Of a DNA stretch of 64,000 nt, positions 47,188-55,365 are shown piece after piece. The translations under genes were made by a program, and so were the position numbers. Within the stretch, counting starts at the first letter, position 1, and the number at the start of each line of letters is the position of its first letter. The notes beneath the pieces were generated by a model. It did no database searches, was not told where the DNA came from, and saw only the letters and a list, made by a program, of their open reading frames with translations. Source of the DNA: Pelagibius sp050330205 (GTDB taxonomy: Bacteria > Pseudomonadota > Alphaproteobacteria > Kiloniellales > Kiloniellaceae); assembly GCA_050330205.1 (NCBI GenBank), contig JBHJOA010000021.1:62001-126000 (forward strand), written 5' to 3'.

Positions 47188-48210
47188 ATGCCGAAAGCCA
47201 CCCAGCCTGCCAGCTCGCCCTCCAGATCGCCCTCCAGCTCGATGGACCGCAACCTCGCCCTGGAAACCGTGCGCGTGACCGAGGCCGCGGCGCTGGCGGC
47301 GTCGCGGCTGATGGGCCGCGGCGACGAGAAGGCCGCCGACCAGGCCGCCGTCAACGCCATGCGCGAGTCGCTGAACGGCCTGGAGATCGACGGCACGGTG
47401 GTGATCGGCGAGGGCGAGCGCGACGAGGCGCCGATGCTGTTCATCGGCGAGAAGGTCGGCGCCGGCGGCCCGGCCATCGACATCGCCCTCGATCCGCTGG
47501 AGGGCACCACCATCACCGCCAAGGGCGGCCAGAACGCGCTGGCGGTGATCGCCATGGCGCAGTCGGGCAACTTCCTCAACGCGCCGGACACCTACATGAG
47601 CAAGATCGCCGTTGGCGGCGGCCTGCCCGACGACCTCGTCGACCTCGACGAGGAACCGGCGACCAACCTGAAGAACCTCGCCAAGGCCAAGAAGATGGCG
47701 GTCTCCGACCTGGTGGCCTGCATCCTCGACCGGCCGCGCCACGGCGAGCTCATCGCCAAGGTGCGCGAGGCCGGCGCGCGCATCATGCTGATCGGCGACG
47801 GCGACGTCTCCGGCGTCATGGCCACCAGCGGCCGCGACAGCGGCGTCGACATCTACATGGGCGTCGGCGGCGCGCCGGAGGGCGTGCTGGCCGCCGCCGC
47901 GCTGCGCTGCATCGGCGGACAGTTCCAGGGCCGCCTGGTGTTCCGCAACGACGATGAGCGCGGCCGCGCCTCGCGGCTCGGCATCACCGACTTCGACCGC
48001 AAGTACAGCCTGCACGAACTGGCCAGCGGCGACGTCATGTTCGCCGCCACCGGCGTCACCGACGGCTCCATGCTGCGCGGCGTGCGCCGCTACAAGGGCG
48101 GCGCCACCACCCACTCGGTGGTGATGCGCTCCAAGTCCGGTACGGTGCGCTACGTCGAGGCCTTCCACAACTTCGAGCGCAAGACCTGGTACGACTCGCT
48201 GGGGGTGTGA
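47188..48210 (+). CDS. glpX: class II fructose-1,6-bisphosphatase
   Basis: 340 residues, GlpX family. RNLALETVRVTEAAALAASR, VVIGEGERDEAPMLFIGEKV, IDIALDPLEGTTITAKGGQN and VFRNDDERGRASRLGITDFD are characteristic. They include the metal-binding Asp/Glu residues (GEGERDEAP, DPLEGT). It removes phosphate from fructose-1,6-bisphosphate in gluconeogenesis. The N terminus has a short Ser/Pro-rich extension. It follows hom by 22 bases with an ACGAGGA ribosome site. Confidence 0.95.
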   Translation: MPKATQPASSPSRSPSSSMDRNLALETVRVTEAAALAASRLMGRGDEKAADQAAVNAMRESLNGLEIDGTVVIGEGERDEAPMLFIGEKVGAGGPAIDIALDPLEGTTITAKGGQNALAVIAMAQSGNFLNAPDTYMSKIAVGGGLPDDLVDLDEEPATNLKNLAKAKKMAVSDLVACILDRPRHGELIAKVREAGARIMLIGDGDVSGVMATSGRDSGVDIYMGVGGAPEGVLAAAALRCIGGQFQGRLVFRNDDERGRASRLGITDFDRKYSLHELASGDVMFAATGVTDGSMLRGVRRYKGGATTHSVVMRSKSGTVRYVEAFHNFERKTWYDSLGV

Positions 48211-48282
48211 TCGGGGCTCCCTGACCTCAAGTTTCGGCGCCATCGGCAGAGTGAATGTCCTGAGTGCTGGATCGCCATCGTG

Positions 48283-48643
48283 CGTCCTTCGAGACGCCCG
48301 CTGGCGCGGGCTCCTCAGGATGAGGACTTTTCTTTGTGCCACGCGCGGAATCGCCTCGTCCTTCGAGACGCCCGCTGGCGCGGGCTCCTCAGGATGAGGA
48401 CCTTTCTTTGTGCCACGCGCAGAATCGCCTCGTCTTTCGAGACGCCTGCTGGCGCGGGCTTCTCAGGATGAGGACCTTATCTTTGTGCCATGATCTTTGT
48501 GCCACGCGCGGAACCGCCTCGTCCTTCGAGACGCCCGCTGGCGCGGGCTCCTCAGGATGAGGACTTTTCTTTGTGCCACGCGCAGAATCGCCTCATCCTG
48601 AGGAGCCGGCTTGGCGTCCGCCGGGCCGGCGTCTCGAAGGACG
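48283..48643. repeat. array of four direct and one inverted CGTCCTTCGAGACG repeat units
   Basis: Units begin at 48283, 48357, 48431 and 48520 (spacing 74, 74 and 89; the last gap contains a short duplication of CTTTGTGCCA). Each has CGTCCTTCGAGACGCC, a GCTGGCGCGGGC hairpin, and CTCCTCAGGATGAGGA, then TTTCTTTGTGCCACGCGC. A fifth unit at 48591-48643 is inverted (CCTCATCCTGAGGAG ... GTCTCGAAGGACG). The array fills the glpX-recJ gap. Such units are widespread intergenic repeats in alphaproteobacteria; tandem arrays are less usual. Confidence 0.9.
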
Positions 48644-48653
48644 CACAATCGTG

Positions 48654-50492
48654 ATGCAGTCTTCCATCTCCACGCCGCGCGGCTGCTTTCTCGGCGTCGA
48701 GCGGTCGCTGACCGGCAAGCGTTGGGAGGAACGCCTCGGCGACGCGCGCCTCGCGCTGGCGCTGGCGCAGCGCCTCGGCCTGCCGGAGGTGGTCGGCCGC
48801 GTGCTGGCCGCGCGCGGTGTCGACGTCGACGACGCCGAGCGCTTCCTCGACCCGACCCTGCGCGCCTACCTGCCGGATCCTTCGGCGCTGCAGGATATGG
48901 ATCGTGCCGCCGCGCGCTTGGTCCGCGCGGTGGAAGAGGGCGAGAAGATCGCCGTGTTCGGCGACTACGACGTCGACGGCGCCACCTCGGCGGCGGTGCT
49001 GGCGCGCTTCTTCGCCGCCCTCGGCATCGAGCTGGAGATCTACATCCCCGACCGCCTGGCCGAGGGTTACGGCCCCAACGCCCCGGCGCTGAAGCGCCTG
49101 AAGGCGGCGGGCACCGACCTTGTGATCACCGTGGACTGCGGCATCACCGCCTACGAGGCGCTGGGCGAGGCGGCCGCCGCCGGCCTCGAGGTCGTCGTCG
49201 TCGACCACCATGCCGCCGAGGCGCGGCTGCCGGCGGCGGCGGCGGTGGTCAACCCCAACCGCCTCGACGACAGCTCCGGCCAGGGCCAGCTGGCGGCGGT
49301 CGGCGTCGCCTTCCTGCTGGTGGTGGCGCTGAACCGCGCCCTGCGCGATGCCGGCTGGTACTCTCGGAACCGGTGCCCCGAGCCGGACCTCATGCAGTGG
49401 CTCGACCTGGTGGCGCTCGGCACCGTCTGCGACGTGGTGCCGCTGACCGGCCTCAACCGCGCGCTGGTGGCCCAGGGGCTGAAGGTCATGGCCGGCCGGC
49501 GCAACGCCGGGCTCGCCGCGTTGGGCGACGTCGCGCGCCTCGACGAGCGGCCGGGCACCTACCATGCCGGCTTTCTGCTCGGTCCGCGGGTCAACGCCGG
49601 CGGGCGCGTCGGCGAGGCGCCGCTGGGCGCGCGCCTCCTGACCTGCGACGACCCCGCCGAGGCGGCGGCCATCGCCGCCCGGCTCGACGCCTACAACACC
49701 GAGCGCCGCGAGATCGAGCTGCAGGTGCTCGACCAGGCGATCCGCCAGGTCGAGGAAACCGGAGCGGGGGAGGGTCTGGTGGTCGCCGCCGCCGAGGGCT
49801 GGCACGCCGGCGTCATCGGCATCGTCGCCAGCCGCCTGAAGGAGCGCTTCAACAAGCCGGCCCTGGTGGTGGCGCTGGAGAACGGTGTGGGCAAGGGCTC
49901 GGCCCGCTCGGTGCCCGGCGTCGACCTCGGCGCCGCGGTCATCGCCGCGCGGCAGGCGGGCCTGCTGGTCAACGGCGGCGGCCATCCCATGGCGGCGGGC
50001 CTGACGGTGGCGGCGGAGAGCCTCGCCGAGCTGACCGCCTTCCTCGATGCCCGCCTGGCTAGGCGCCTGGCGGAGATCGACTACCGGCCGTCGCTCGGCA
50101 TCGACGGCGCGCTGCAGCCGCGCGGCGCCACCCTGGAGCTGCTGGCGCAGCTCGAGCGCTGCGCGCCCTTCGGCGTCGGCAACGTGCAGCCGCGCTTCGT
50201 GCTGCCGTCGGTGCGGGTGTCCAAGGCCTCGGTGGTCGGCGACAACCACGTGCGCTGCTTCATCGGCGCCGCCGCGGGCAGCCCAGGCAGCGGCGCGGCG
50301 GGCGGCAGCCTGAAGGGCATCGCCTTCCGCTCGCTGGAAAGCGACCTCGGCCCGGCGCTGCTGCAGACCGCCGGCCTGCCGCTGCATCTCGCCGGGCGCC
50401 TGCAGGCGGACCGCTGGGGCGGCCGCGAGAGCGTGCAGTTCATCATCGAGGACGCCGCCCCGGCCGGCCAGGGGGCGGTGGGCGCCCCCTGA
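48654..50492 (+). CDS. recJ: single-stranded-DNA exonuclease RecJ
   Basis: 612 residues, DHH superfamily. KIAVFGDYDVDGATSAAVLA, LVITVDCGITAYEALGEAAA, VVVVDHHAAEARLPAAAAVV (DHH motif) and LVNGGGHPMAAGL (DHHA1 motif) are intact, and the C-terminal OB domain is present. It degrades ssDNA 5'-3' in repair and recombination. The ATG at 48654 is 11 bases past the inverted repeat unit, whose GAAGGA supplies the only visible ribosome-binding sequence. The gene is otherwise normal in length. Confidence 0.95.
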   Translation: MQSSISTPRGCFLGVERSLTGKRWEERLGDARLALALAQRLGLPEVVGRVLAARGVDVDDAERFLDPTLRAYLPDPSALQDMDRAAARLVRAVEEGEKIAVFGDYDVDGATSAAVLARFFAALGIELEIYIPDRLAEGYGPNAPALKRLKAAGTDLVITVDCGITAYEALGEAAAAGLEVVVVDHHAAEARLPAAAAVVNPNRLDDSSGQGQLAAVGVAFLLVVALNRALRDAGWYSRNRCPEPDLMQWLDLVALGTVCDVVPLTGLNRALVAQGLKVMAGRRNAGLAALGDVARLDERPGTYHAGFLLGPRVNAGGRVGEAPLGARLLTCDDPAEAAAIAARLDAYNTERREIELQVLDQAIRQVEETGAGEGLVVAAAEGWHAGVIGIVASRLKERFNKPALVVALENGVGKGSARSVPGVDLGAAVIAARQAGLLVNGGGHPMAAGLTVAAESLAELTAFLDARLARRLAEIDYRPSLGIDGALQPRGATLELLAQLERCAPFGVGNVQPRFVLPSVRVSKASVVGDNHVRCFIGAAAGSPGSGAAGGSLKGIAFRSLESDLGPALLQTAGLPLHLAGRLQADRWGGRESVQFIIEDAAPAGQGAVGAP

Positions 50493-50580
50493 GCGCGCGC
50501 GAATGAGTCCGCTTCCCGTTTCCGGTCACCGGTCCAATTGCGGGAGACAGCGCCGGGGCGCTGCGGTTAGGCTGGCACTC

Positions 50581-51507
50581 ATGGCTGGGTCCAGCATCCT
50601 CTTGCGCCGCGGCGCGCGCGGCCTGTCGGCCGCCCTGGCGGCGGCGGGCGTTGTGGCGGTTCTCCTCGACCCCGCGCCGGGCCTGGCGCAGCTAGAGCCG
50701 CGGGTTCCCGGGCCGGTGGAGCAGGTCGAGCTGGAGCTGGTGCTGGCCGTCGACACCTCGTCCTCCGTCTCGCCTTCCGAGTTCGATCTGCAGATGCGCG
50801 GCTACGCCCAGGCCTTCCGCGACCCTTCGGTGATCGCGGCGATCGCCGCCAACGGGCCGAGCGGCATCGCCGTCTCGATGTTCCAGTGGTCGGACAACCG
50901 GCGCCAGGAGGTCGCGATCGACTGGACGCAGCTCACCGACGAGGAGAGCGTGATCGGCTTCGCCGAGGTGATCGACACCACGCCGCGCTTCCTCGACGGC
51001 GGCGGCACCGCCATCGGCGGCGCCATCGCCTTCGGCCTCGCCGAGCTGGAGCGCAACAGCTTCGAGGGCCGCCGCCGGATCATCGACATCTCCGGCGACG
51101 GCCGCGCCAACCAGGGCGCCCAACCCGACAGCCTGCGCGACCTCGCGGTGCTGCAGGGCGTCACCGTCAACGGCCTCGCCATCCTCAACGAGGACGCCTC
51201 GGTGGGCGACTATTACCGCAACAACGTGATCGGCGGCGAGGGCGCCTTCGTCATCACCGCCAACGACTACGCGGCCTTCGCCGAGGCCATTTTGGAGAAG
51301 CTGATCCGCGAGATCGGCTCGGTGCCGGTGGCCCACGCGCCGGGCCCGCTGGACGGCCACCCCGCCGATGGCCACCCCACCGATGGCCACCCTGGCGACG
51401 GGCAGCTTGCGGAAGGGCGACCTTCGGACGGGCGCTCCTCGGATGGGCACCCGGCGTTCGGACCGGCCCCGCGGCAGTTGCAGTCCGCCGCCGGCGGCGA
51501 GGAGTAG
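50581..51507 (+). CDS. DUF1194 family secreted VWA-like protein
   Basis: 308 residues. A signal peptide (about 1-36, ending PAPGLAQ) precedes a von Willebrand factor A-like domain. LELVLAVDTSSSVSPSEFDL is the metal-site DxSxS, then RRRIIDISGDGRANQGAQPD and TVNGLAILNEDASVGDYYRN. It is exported, probably periplasmic; VWA domains bind partner proteins through a metal. The function is unknown. The C-terminal 50 residues contain a pentapeptide repeat (DGHPA-type) from a 15-base tandem repeat. Confidence 0.88.
   Translation: MAGSSILLRRGARGLSAALAAAGVVAVLLDPAPGLAQLEPRVPGPVEQVELELVLAVDTSSSVSPSEFDLQMRGYAQAFRDPSVIAAIAANGPSGIAVSMFQWSDNRRQEVAIDWTQLTDEESVIGFAEVIDTTPRFLDGGGTAIGGAIAFGLAELERNSFEGRRRIIDISGDGRANQGAQPDSLRDLAVLQGVTVNGLAILNEDASVGDYYRNNVIGGEGAFVITANDYAAFAEAILEKLIREIGSVPVAHAPGPLDGHPADGHPTDGHPGDGQLAEGRPSDGRSSDGHPAFGPAPRQLQSAAGGEE
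51355..51460 (+). repeat. 15-base tandem repeat in the 3' end of the DUF1194 gene
   Basis: About seven degenerate 15-base units give DGHPA DGHPT DGHPG DGQLA EGRPS DGRSS DGHPA. The units keep the reading frame, so unit gain or loss would only change the length of the tail. Confidence 0.7.
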
Positions 51508-51605
51508 GGCAGCGTCCGGGGCGCCCTCGGAAGCCCCGGCGACCCCCGAGGATCATGGGATAAGCTTGCAATCCCAGGGCGGAGCGGCTAAATCGTCTGC
51601 GCCTC

Positions 51606-51681
51606 GACCCCATCGTCTAGAGGCCTAGGACACCGCCCTTTCAAGGCGGCAACACGGGTTCGAATCCCGTTGGGGTCGCCA
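51606..51681 (+). tRNA. tRNA-Glu (TTC)
   Basis: The 76-base cloverleaf includes an encoded CCA end. The acceptor stem GACCCCA / TGGGGTC pairs fully. The anticodon stem CCGCC / GGCGG surrounds the loop CTTTCAA, giving anticodon TTC. The T arm is CGGGTTCGAATCCCG. Degraded toxin-antitoxin genes lie just past its 3' end. Confidence 0.96.
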
Positions 51682-51737
51682 ATCTCCGTTCGCACGGCCC
51701 AGGCCCGATCCGGGGATTGTATGGACGCCTTGAGGCT

Positions 51738-51931
51738 TCAGAATTTCTTGGGAAGTCCGGCCTGCTTCAGCACCGCGTTGGCGGTGTGCCGCGACTTGAT
51801 CTTGCTGTCGACGACGAACTTTCGCCCGGTGATCGGGCTCCACCATAGTTCATGGTCGCCTTGCCCTGCCGATGAAGGTTGCAGCCGGAGTCTCGCAGGA
51901 TCCGCTTCAACTCCGGTGCGAAGTCGCCCAT
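51738..51931 (-). pseudogene. hicA: hicA-like mRNA interferase toxin, frameshifted
   Basis: Reading leftwards from the ATG at 51931, the first 24 codons give MGDFAPELKRILRDSGCNLH and then RQGK, a HicA dsRBD start. The rest continues in another frame as DHELWWSPITGRKFVVDSKI, KSRHTANAVLKQAGLPKKF and a stop at 51738. One base is missing at about 51858-51862 (AAGGCGACC where AAGGGCGACC is expected). The span is 194 bases, not a multiple of three. Inactivation leaves the upstream antitoxin intact. A sequencing error is the main alternative. Confidence 0.75.
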
Positions 51932-51937
51932 CTGCAG

Positions 51938-52174
51938 CTAGGCGGCGCGCTGTTTCCGCTTGGTTACCGATTGATAGCGGATGCTGTAGGCATACTCGTC
52001 CAGCAGAGGCGGCTCGTCGCAGTTCTCTTCCAGGAGCTCCGGAATCATCACATCGAGTTTCTTGACGAGGGCGTCCAGGCTATCGGCCTCCGTCGCCAGT
52101 CCGGGCACGTCTTCGCTCGTGGCGTAGAAGACCGCCGCTTCCTCGTCCCAACGCACTTGAATCGCGATGTCCAT
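51938..52174 (-). CDS. hicB: HicB-like antitoxin (DUF1902)
   Basis: 78 residues. IAIQVRWDEEAAVFYATSED, VPGLATEADSLDALVKKLDV and MIPELLEEN are the HicB half-RNase-H fold of the DUF1902 type, followed by a basic tail (SVTKRKQRAA). It precedes hicA by 6 bases on the same strand, in the antitoxin-first order. With its toxin frameshifted it may now be an orphan. Confidence 0.85.
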   Translation of the reverse strand: MDIAIQVRWDEEAAVFYATSEDVPGLATEADSLDALVKKLDVMIPELLEENCDEPPLLDEYAYSIRYQSVTKRKQRAA

Positions 52175-52322
52175 GCCGATGGCGTCCGTTGTGGCTTCGT
52201 CCGGTGCCCATTCTCGGTGCGGGCGGGTTAATCAGGGGTTAGGCAATCGCCCCGTAACCCGGCAAAGCCGATACTAGCCCAGGATTTGCCGATATTAACC
52301 CGATTTTCTCGGTGAGTCCCCC

Positions 52323-52916
52323 TCACGACGGCTGCGGCAGGGCGCATCCCGTGGCCGGCACCGGCCAGGTGAGGGCGACCTGCCAGAGCGAGGCGGCGTC
52401 GTCGGCCATTTCGGCGAACCAGGTCAGAGGGTCGGGTTCGGGGGTGGCGATGCGCACCTCGACGTCGCCGTCCTCGAAGCTCACGCGGTCCCCGAACTTG
52501 CGGGCGATGTGCTGCATCTTGCGGTTCTCCGGCAGGCACAGCAGGAACAGCGTGCGGAAGCCGCGGTTGCGGGCGATCAGCAGCGCCTTCTCCAGCAGGC
52601 GGGTGCCGAGGCCCTGGTCCTGCCAGGCACGCTCGACGGTCACCGAGAGTTCGGCGGTGCGGGCTCCCCCTGAGGCGCTCGTGCGCGGCCCTGTGACGCT
52701 GCCGGCGCGCAGCTCGGCGACGCCGCGCAGCACGCCGTCCTCGAAGGCGCCGACCACCCAGGTCTGCGGCCAGGAGATCGCCGCCACATAGGCACGTACG
52801 CGCGCCGGCGCGACGACATGGCCGAAGCGCAGACGGCGGTCGTCGTCGTCCATGCGCAGGAGATGGTCCGTGAGCGCGCCCAGTTCGTGCGCCAGCAGCT
52901 TGCGGATGATCAGCAT
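52323..52916 (-). CDS. GNAT-family N-acetyltransferase
   Basis: 197 residues. The GNAT core is GVAELRAGSVTG ... TAELSVTVERAWQDQGLGTR LLEKALLIARNRGFRTLFLL, with the acetyl-CoA loop QDQGLGTRLL. The C-terminal extension ADDAASLWQVALTWPVPATG is not part of the fold. It resembles the GNAT domains of the protein-lysine acetyltransferase type found free in alphaproteobacteria. Substrate unknown. Confidence 0.88.
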   Translation of the reverse strand: MLIIRKLLAHELGALTDHLLRMDDDDRRLRFGHVVAPARVRAYVAAISWPQTWVVGAFEDGVLRGVAELRAGSVTGPRTSASGGARTAELSVTVERAWQDQGLGTRLLEKALLIARNRGFRTLFLLCLPENRKMQHIARKFGDRVSFEDGDVEVRIATPEPDPLTWFAEMADDAASLWQVALTWPVPATGCALPQPS

Positions 52917-52956
52917 TTCGGGGCTCCGCCGGATCCGGCGACCGGGTGCCGGCCGC

Positions 52957-53199
52957 TCACGCGGCCGGCCGGGCGCCGGCCGGCAGATCGCCGCCGTGCC
53001 GCGCGGGCCGGCGCCGGAACGGCGCCGCCAGGCGGCGGAACGCGGCCCGCAGCATGGCCGCGATGGCCTCGGCCTGCAGGCGCTTGCCCTCGGCGATATG
53101 GTGCTCGATCTCGTCGGCGGTCGCTACCGGGTCGGCGAAGTGAATACCGGCGGTGCCGGCGCGCGGCCCCTTGGCGGGGTCGTGGATTGGGTGCTGCAT
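52957..53199 (-). CDS. small protein of unknown function
   Basis: 80 residues. The centre DPVATADEIEHHIAEGKRLQ then AEAIAAMLRAAFRRLA is an amphipathic helix typical of short alphaproteobacterial proteins with 'ARRLRAEA' helices (RSP_7527/DUF1127-like); this is a resemblance only. A good ribosome site, AGGAAGGA, precedes the ATG at 53199. It is downstream of the next 239-base gap, which shows nothing recognisable, and upstream of the GNAT gene on the same strand. Confidence 0.6.
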   Translation of the reverse strand: MQHPIHDPAKGPRAGTAGIHFADPVATADEIEHHIAEGKRLQAEAIAAMLRAAFRRLAAPFRRRPARHGGDLPAGARPAA

Positions 53200-53438
53200 G
53201 GCGAAACGTCCTTCCTGTGGTGTTTCATTGCGAGCACCTCCCTAAACTTTCGGCATCTTCGCGATGCACAATTAAGAATTAGTGAGATTCGAATATGTTG
53301 CAAGGGTTTTGCTGCATTGCAATAAATGCATGGAAGAACGGCGGAACACGGCGCCCTGGGTCGTTCGCAGGCCCCCGGACTCCCCGCCGCGGGCGCGGCT
53401 TGACGCTCCGGTAAGGCTTTCGCCTTAGCCTCGCCGCC

Positions 53439-53888
53439 ATGAGGCACCTTTCCCTCGCCACCATCTTCCGCCCGCTGCTGCTGGCGGCGCTGCTCGCCGG
53501 GCCGGCCGCGGCGGAGCCGGTGCGGCACCTTCCGGTCGGCCCCGAGCGGCCGCAGTTCCGCGGCCTGCCGGTGCCGCCGCAGGGTGCCCGCCGGCCGGTC
53601 AACCCGCTGCCGACCTCGCACCTGCTGCTGGAGGAGGAGGCGCCGATCGGCGCCTTCGACCTCGACCGCGGCCTGACCCGGCAGTGCCGCGCCGGCCGCT
53701 TCGGCCAGCAGCGCCAGCACCTCTTCGTGGTGCGCCTCGGCGGCTACCTGCACGGCGCGGTGATCGGCGGCTACTGGGGGCTCTACGATCCCCAGGGCCT
53801 GGCGGTGCCGGACCTCGTCTATGCCCTGCGCTGGCAGGACACCGGGCGCTGCGAGGTCTACGTGGTGCGCCACCTCGGCCCCCGCTAG
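53439..53888 (+). CDS. secreted hypothetical protein
   Basis: 149 residues. The N terminus MRHLSLATIFRPLLLAALLA followed by GPAAAEP is a clear signal peptide. The mature part has a Pro-rich stretch then FVVRLGGYLHGAVIGGYWGL and LRWQDTGRCEVYVV. Two cysteines (about residues 86 and 139) could form a disulfide. No family recognised. Confidence 0.6.
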   Translation: MRHLSLATIFRPLLLAALLAGPAAAEPVRHLPVGPERPQFRGLPVPPQGARRPVNPLPTSHLLLEEEAPIGAFDLDRGLTRQCRAGRFGQQRQHLFVVRLGGYLHGAVIGGYWGLYDPQGLAVPDLVYALRWQDTGRCEVYVVRHLGPR

Positions 53889-53983
53889 CCGGGCCCCGGA
53901 GCCAAGGCCGGCCGCCGCTGTCCGCTTGGGGCATTTATTGGCTAAAATCCAGGGCTTAACCCGATGCTAATCAGCCTCTTCCT

Positions 53984-54397
53984 ATGCTGGAGGCCGACGT
54001 TCTCCAGCGGCTGATTGGACATGCCATGGTAACCACCGACGAAAGCCTGCAGGGACCGGCCAGGCCCGCCGTGGCGCGCCGCCGCGCCCCGCCCTGGCTG
54101 GCGTTGCCGCTGGCGCTGCCGCTGTTCCTGGCCGGCGGCCTGGCGGTGGGCGCCATCGCCAACCTCGGCGTCTTCGGCGACTGGATCAGCCACAAGGACG
54201 GCGGGCGGGTGGCGGCCGCCGAGGCGGACCACAGGCCGGCGGAGGGCCTGCCGGGGACCGGCGCCTGCGGCCAGATCCGCTACATCGTCGAGACCTCCTG
54301 CGGTCTCCGGCAGCGCGACCGCGATGCCACCGGCATCCGCGAGTGCGTCGCCTACGAGCTGAAATACACCATGTGGGGCGCCTACGGCTGCCAATAG
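53984..54397 (+). CDS. hypothetical single-pass membrane protein
   Basis: 137 residues from the ATG at 53984, or 123 from the ATG at 54026. One membrane segment (APPWLALPLALPLFLAGGLA) follows a basic stretch. The outer domain has four cysteines (GACGQIRYIVETSCGLRQRD ... RECVAYELKY ... YGCQ). This suggests a small disulfide-bonded periplasmic domain. No family recognised. A terminator follows at 54429. Confidence 0.6.
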   Translation: MLEADVLQRLIGHAMVTTDESLQGPARPAVARRRAPPWLALPLALPLFLAGGLAVGAIANLGVFGDWISHKDGGRVAAAEADHRPAEGLPGTGACGQIRYIVETSCGLRQRDRDATGIRECVAYELKYTMWGAYGCQ

Positions 54398-54428
54398 CCG
54401 CCGCCGGTGCCGAGCCGCAGACGAAAAA

Positions 54429-54456
54429 AGGGCCGCCCGGTGGGCGGCCCTGTTTC
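54429..54456 (+). terminator. terminator after the 53984 gene
   Basis: A 10-bp perfect stem AGGGCCGCCC / GGGCGGCCCT with a 3-base loop (54429-54451) is followed by GTTTC and preceded by an A-run, so it may work in both directions. Confidence 0.8.
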
Positions 54457-54515
54457 ATGCTGCTGTCTCGCACGCCGGCGGCGCTATGCCGCCCCGACAC
54501 CCATGGGCGCAGCGC

Positions 54516-54746
54516 TCAATGCACCACGTGGGTCTCGCTCTTCCACGCCACGTAGGCCAGGCCGTGAGTCGTCGCCATGAAGGCGCGTTCCTGCTGCTGG
54601 AGATGCAGCGAATGCAGCTCCCGTCCCAGGCTCTGCACCAGTACCGTCTTCCAGGAAAGCAGCCGCGCCCCGCGCTGGGTCAGTGTTCCCCTCTTCGGCG
54701 CCGCCGCCGGCCGGTTTCCGGCCTCCGTCGTTTTCGTTGTAGGCAT
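54516..54746 (-). CDS. small hypothetical protein
   Basis: 76 residues from the ATG at 54746. The C-terminal half, WKTVLVQSLGRELHSLHLQQ and then QERAFMATTHGLAYVAWKSE, looks folded; the N-terminal half is Thr/Ala/Lys-rich and polar. A GGGAGA sequence lies 11 bases before the start. No family recognised. It is convergent with the 53984 gene across the bidirectional-looking terminator. Confidence 0.5.
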   Translation of the reverse strand: MPTTKTTEAGNRPAAAPKRGTLTQRGARLLSWKTVLVQSLGRELHSLHLQQQERAFMATTHGLAYVAWKSETHVVH

Positions 54747-55001
54747 AAGTCCAAGTCTCCCATCGCTCCACCGGAGTGGATTGTCCCGCTTCGCACGACC
54801 ACGAGAGTAAGTAACGGACCTTACCCATCCGTTAAGGGCAAGAGCTCGGCACCACGAAAACCGGCGCGAACACAGCCTTGTCACAGGCAAACGCAAGTTA
54901 ACGGAAATAACCGGAGAGAATTACTTAAAATACCCGACGCCCCGGGCGAAGCCGCCGGGCTCAAGCAAAGGTCGCAAGTCGGGGCCGCGAGGGCCCGGGG
55001 C

Positions 55002-55082
55002 TCACGACAGTCCGGGCACCTCGATGAGGGAGCTGAGTCCCCAGAGGGCGAAGTAGATGAAGAGGATCAGGCGTACGAGCAT
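55002..55082 (-). CDS. possible 26-residue membrane microprotein
   Basis: The frame MLVRLILFIYFALWGLSSLI, followed by EVPGLS and TGA, has the make-up of a single-pass small membrane protein: one basic residue, then a 16-residue hydrophobic helix with aromatic residues at its centre. The AAGG of CCCAAGGTCCAGCAAG lies upstream of the ATG at 55082. It is isolated in the 54747-55365 gap. Whether it is made is unknown. Confidence 0.4.
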   Translation of the reverse strand: MLVRLILFIYFALWGLSSLIEVPGLS

Positions 55083-55365
55083 CTTGCTGGACCTTGGGTG
55101 GACTACATGTCGCGGAGACTAGGATCGCCCGCATCCGATTAAGAATGAGTTTTCTCACAAGTTTTTTTCGTATCCCGCACAGCGCCGCGGCGCGGTTCCC
55201 GACCATCTCTCTCAAATGTTTTGAAGGCCTTAGCCTTCCTTTAAGCAGCGCTCCCTATGCTGGGAGGCGGTGCAGAGCGCGTGCGGCCCCGCCGTTGCGC
55301 GCTACCGATCAGGCGGGTGGGCCCGTGCGGACGGCCCGACCCCGAAGCGATGCGGAGTATCAGGC

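Noticed and set aside
48283..48643. CRISPR array
   Set aside because: The units are repeats over their full 74-base length with no variable spacers, and no cas genes are near.
53439..54397. The two small secreted/membrane genes as a bacteriocin and immunity pair
   Set aside because: Neither has a leader-peptide processing motif or a maturation or export gene beside it.
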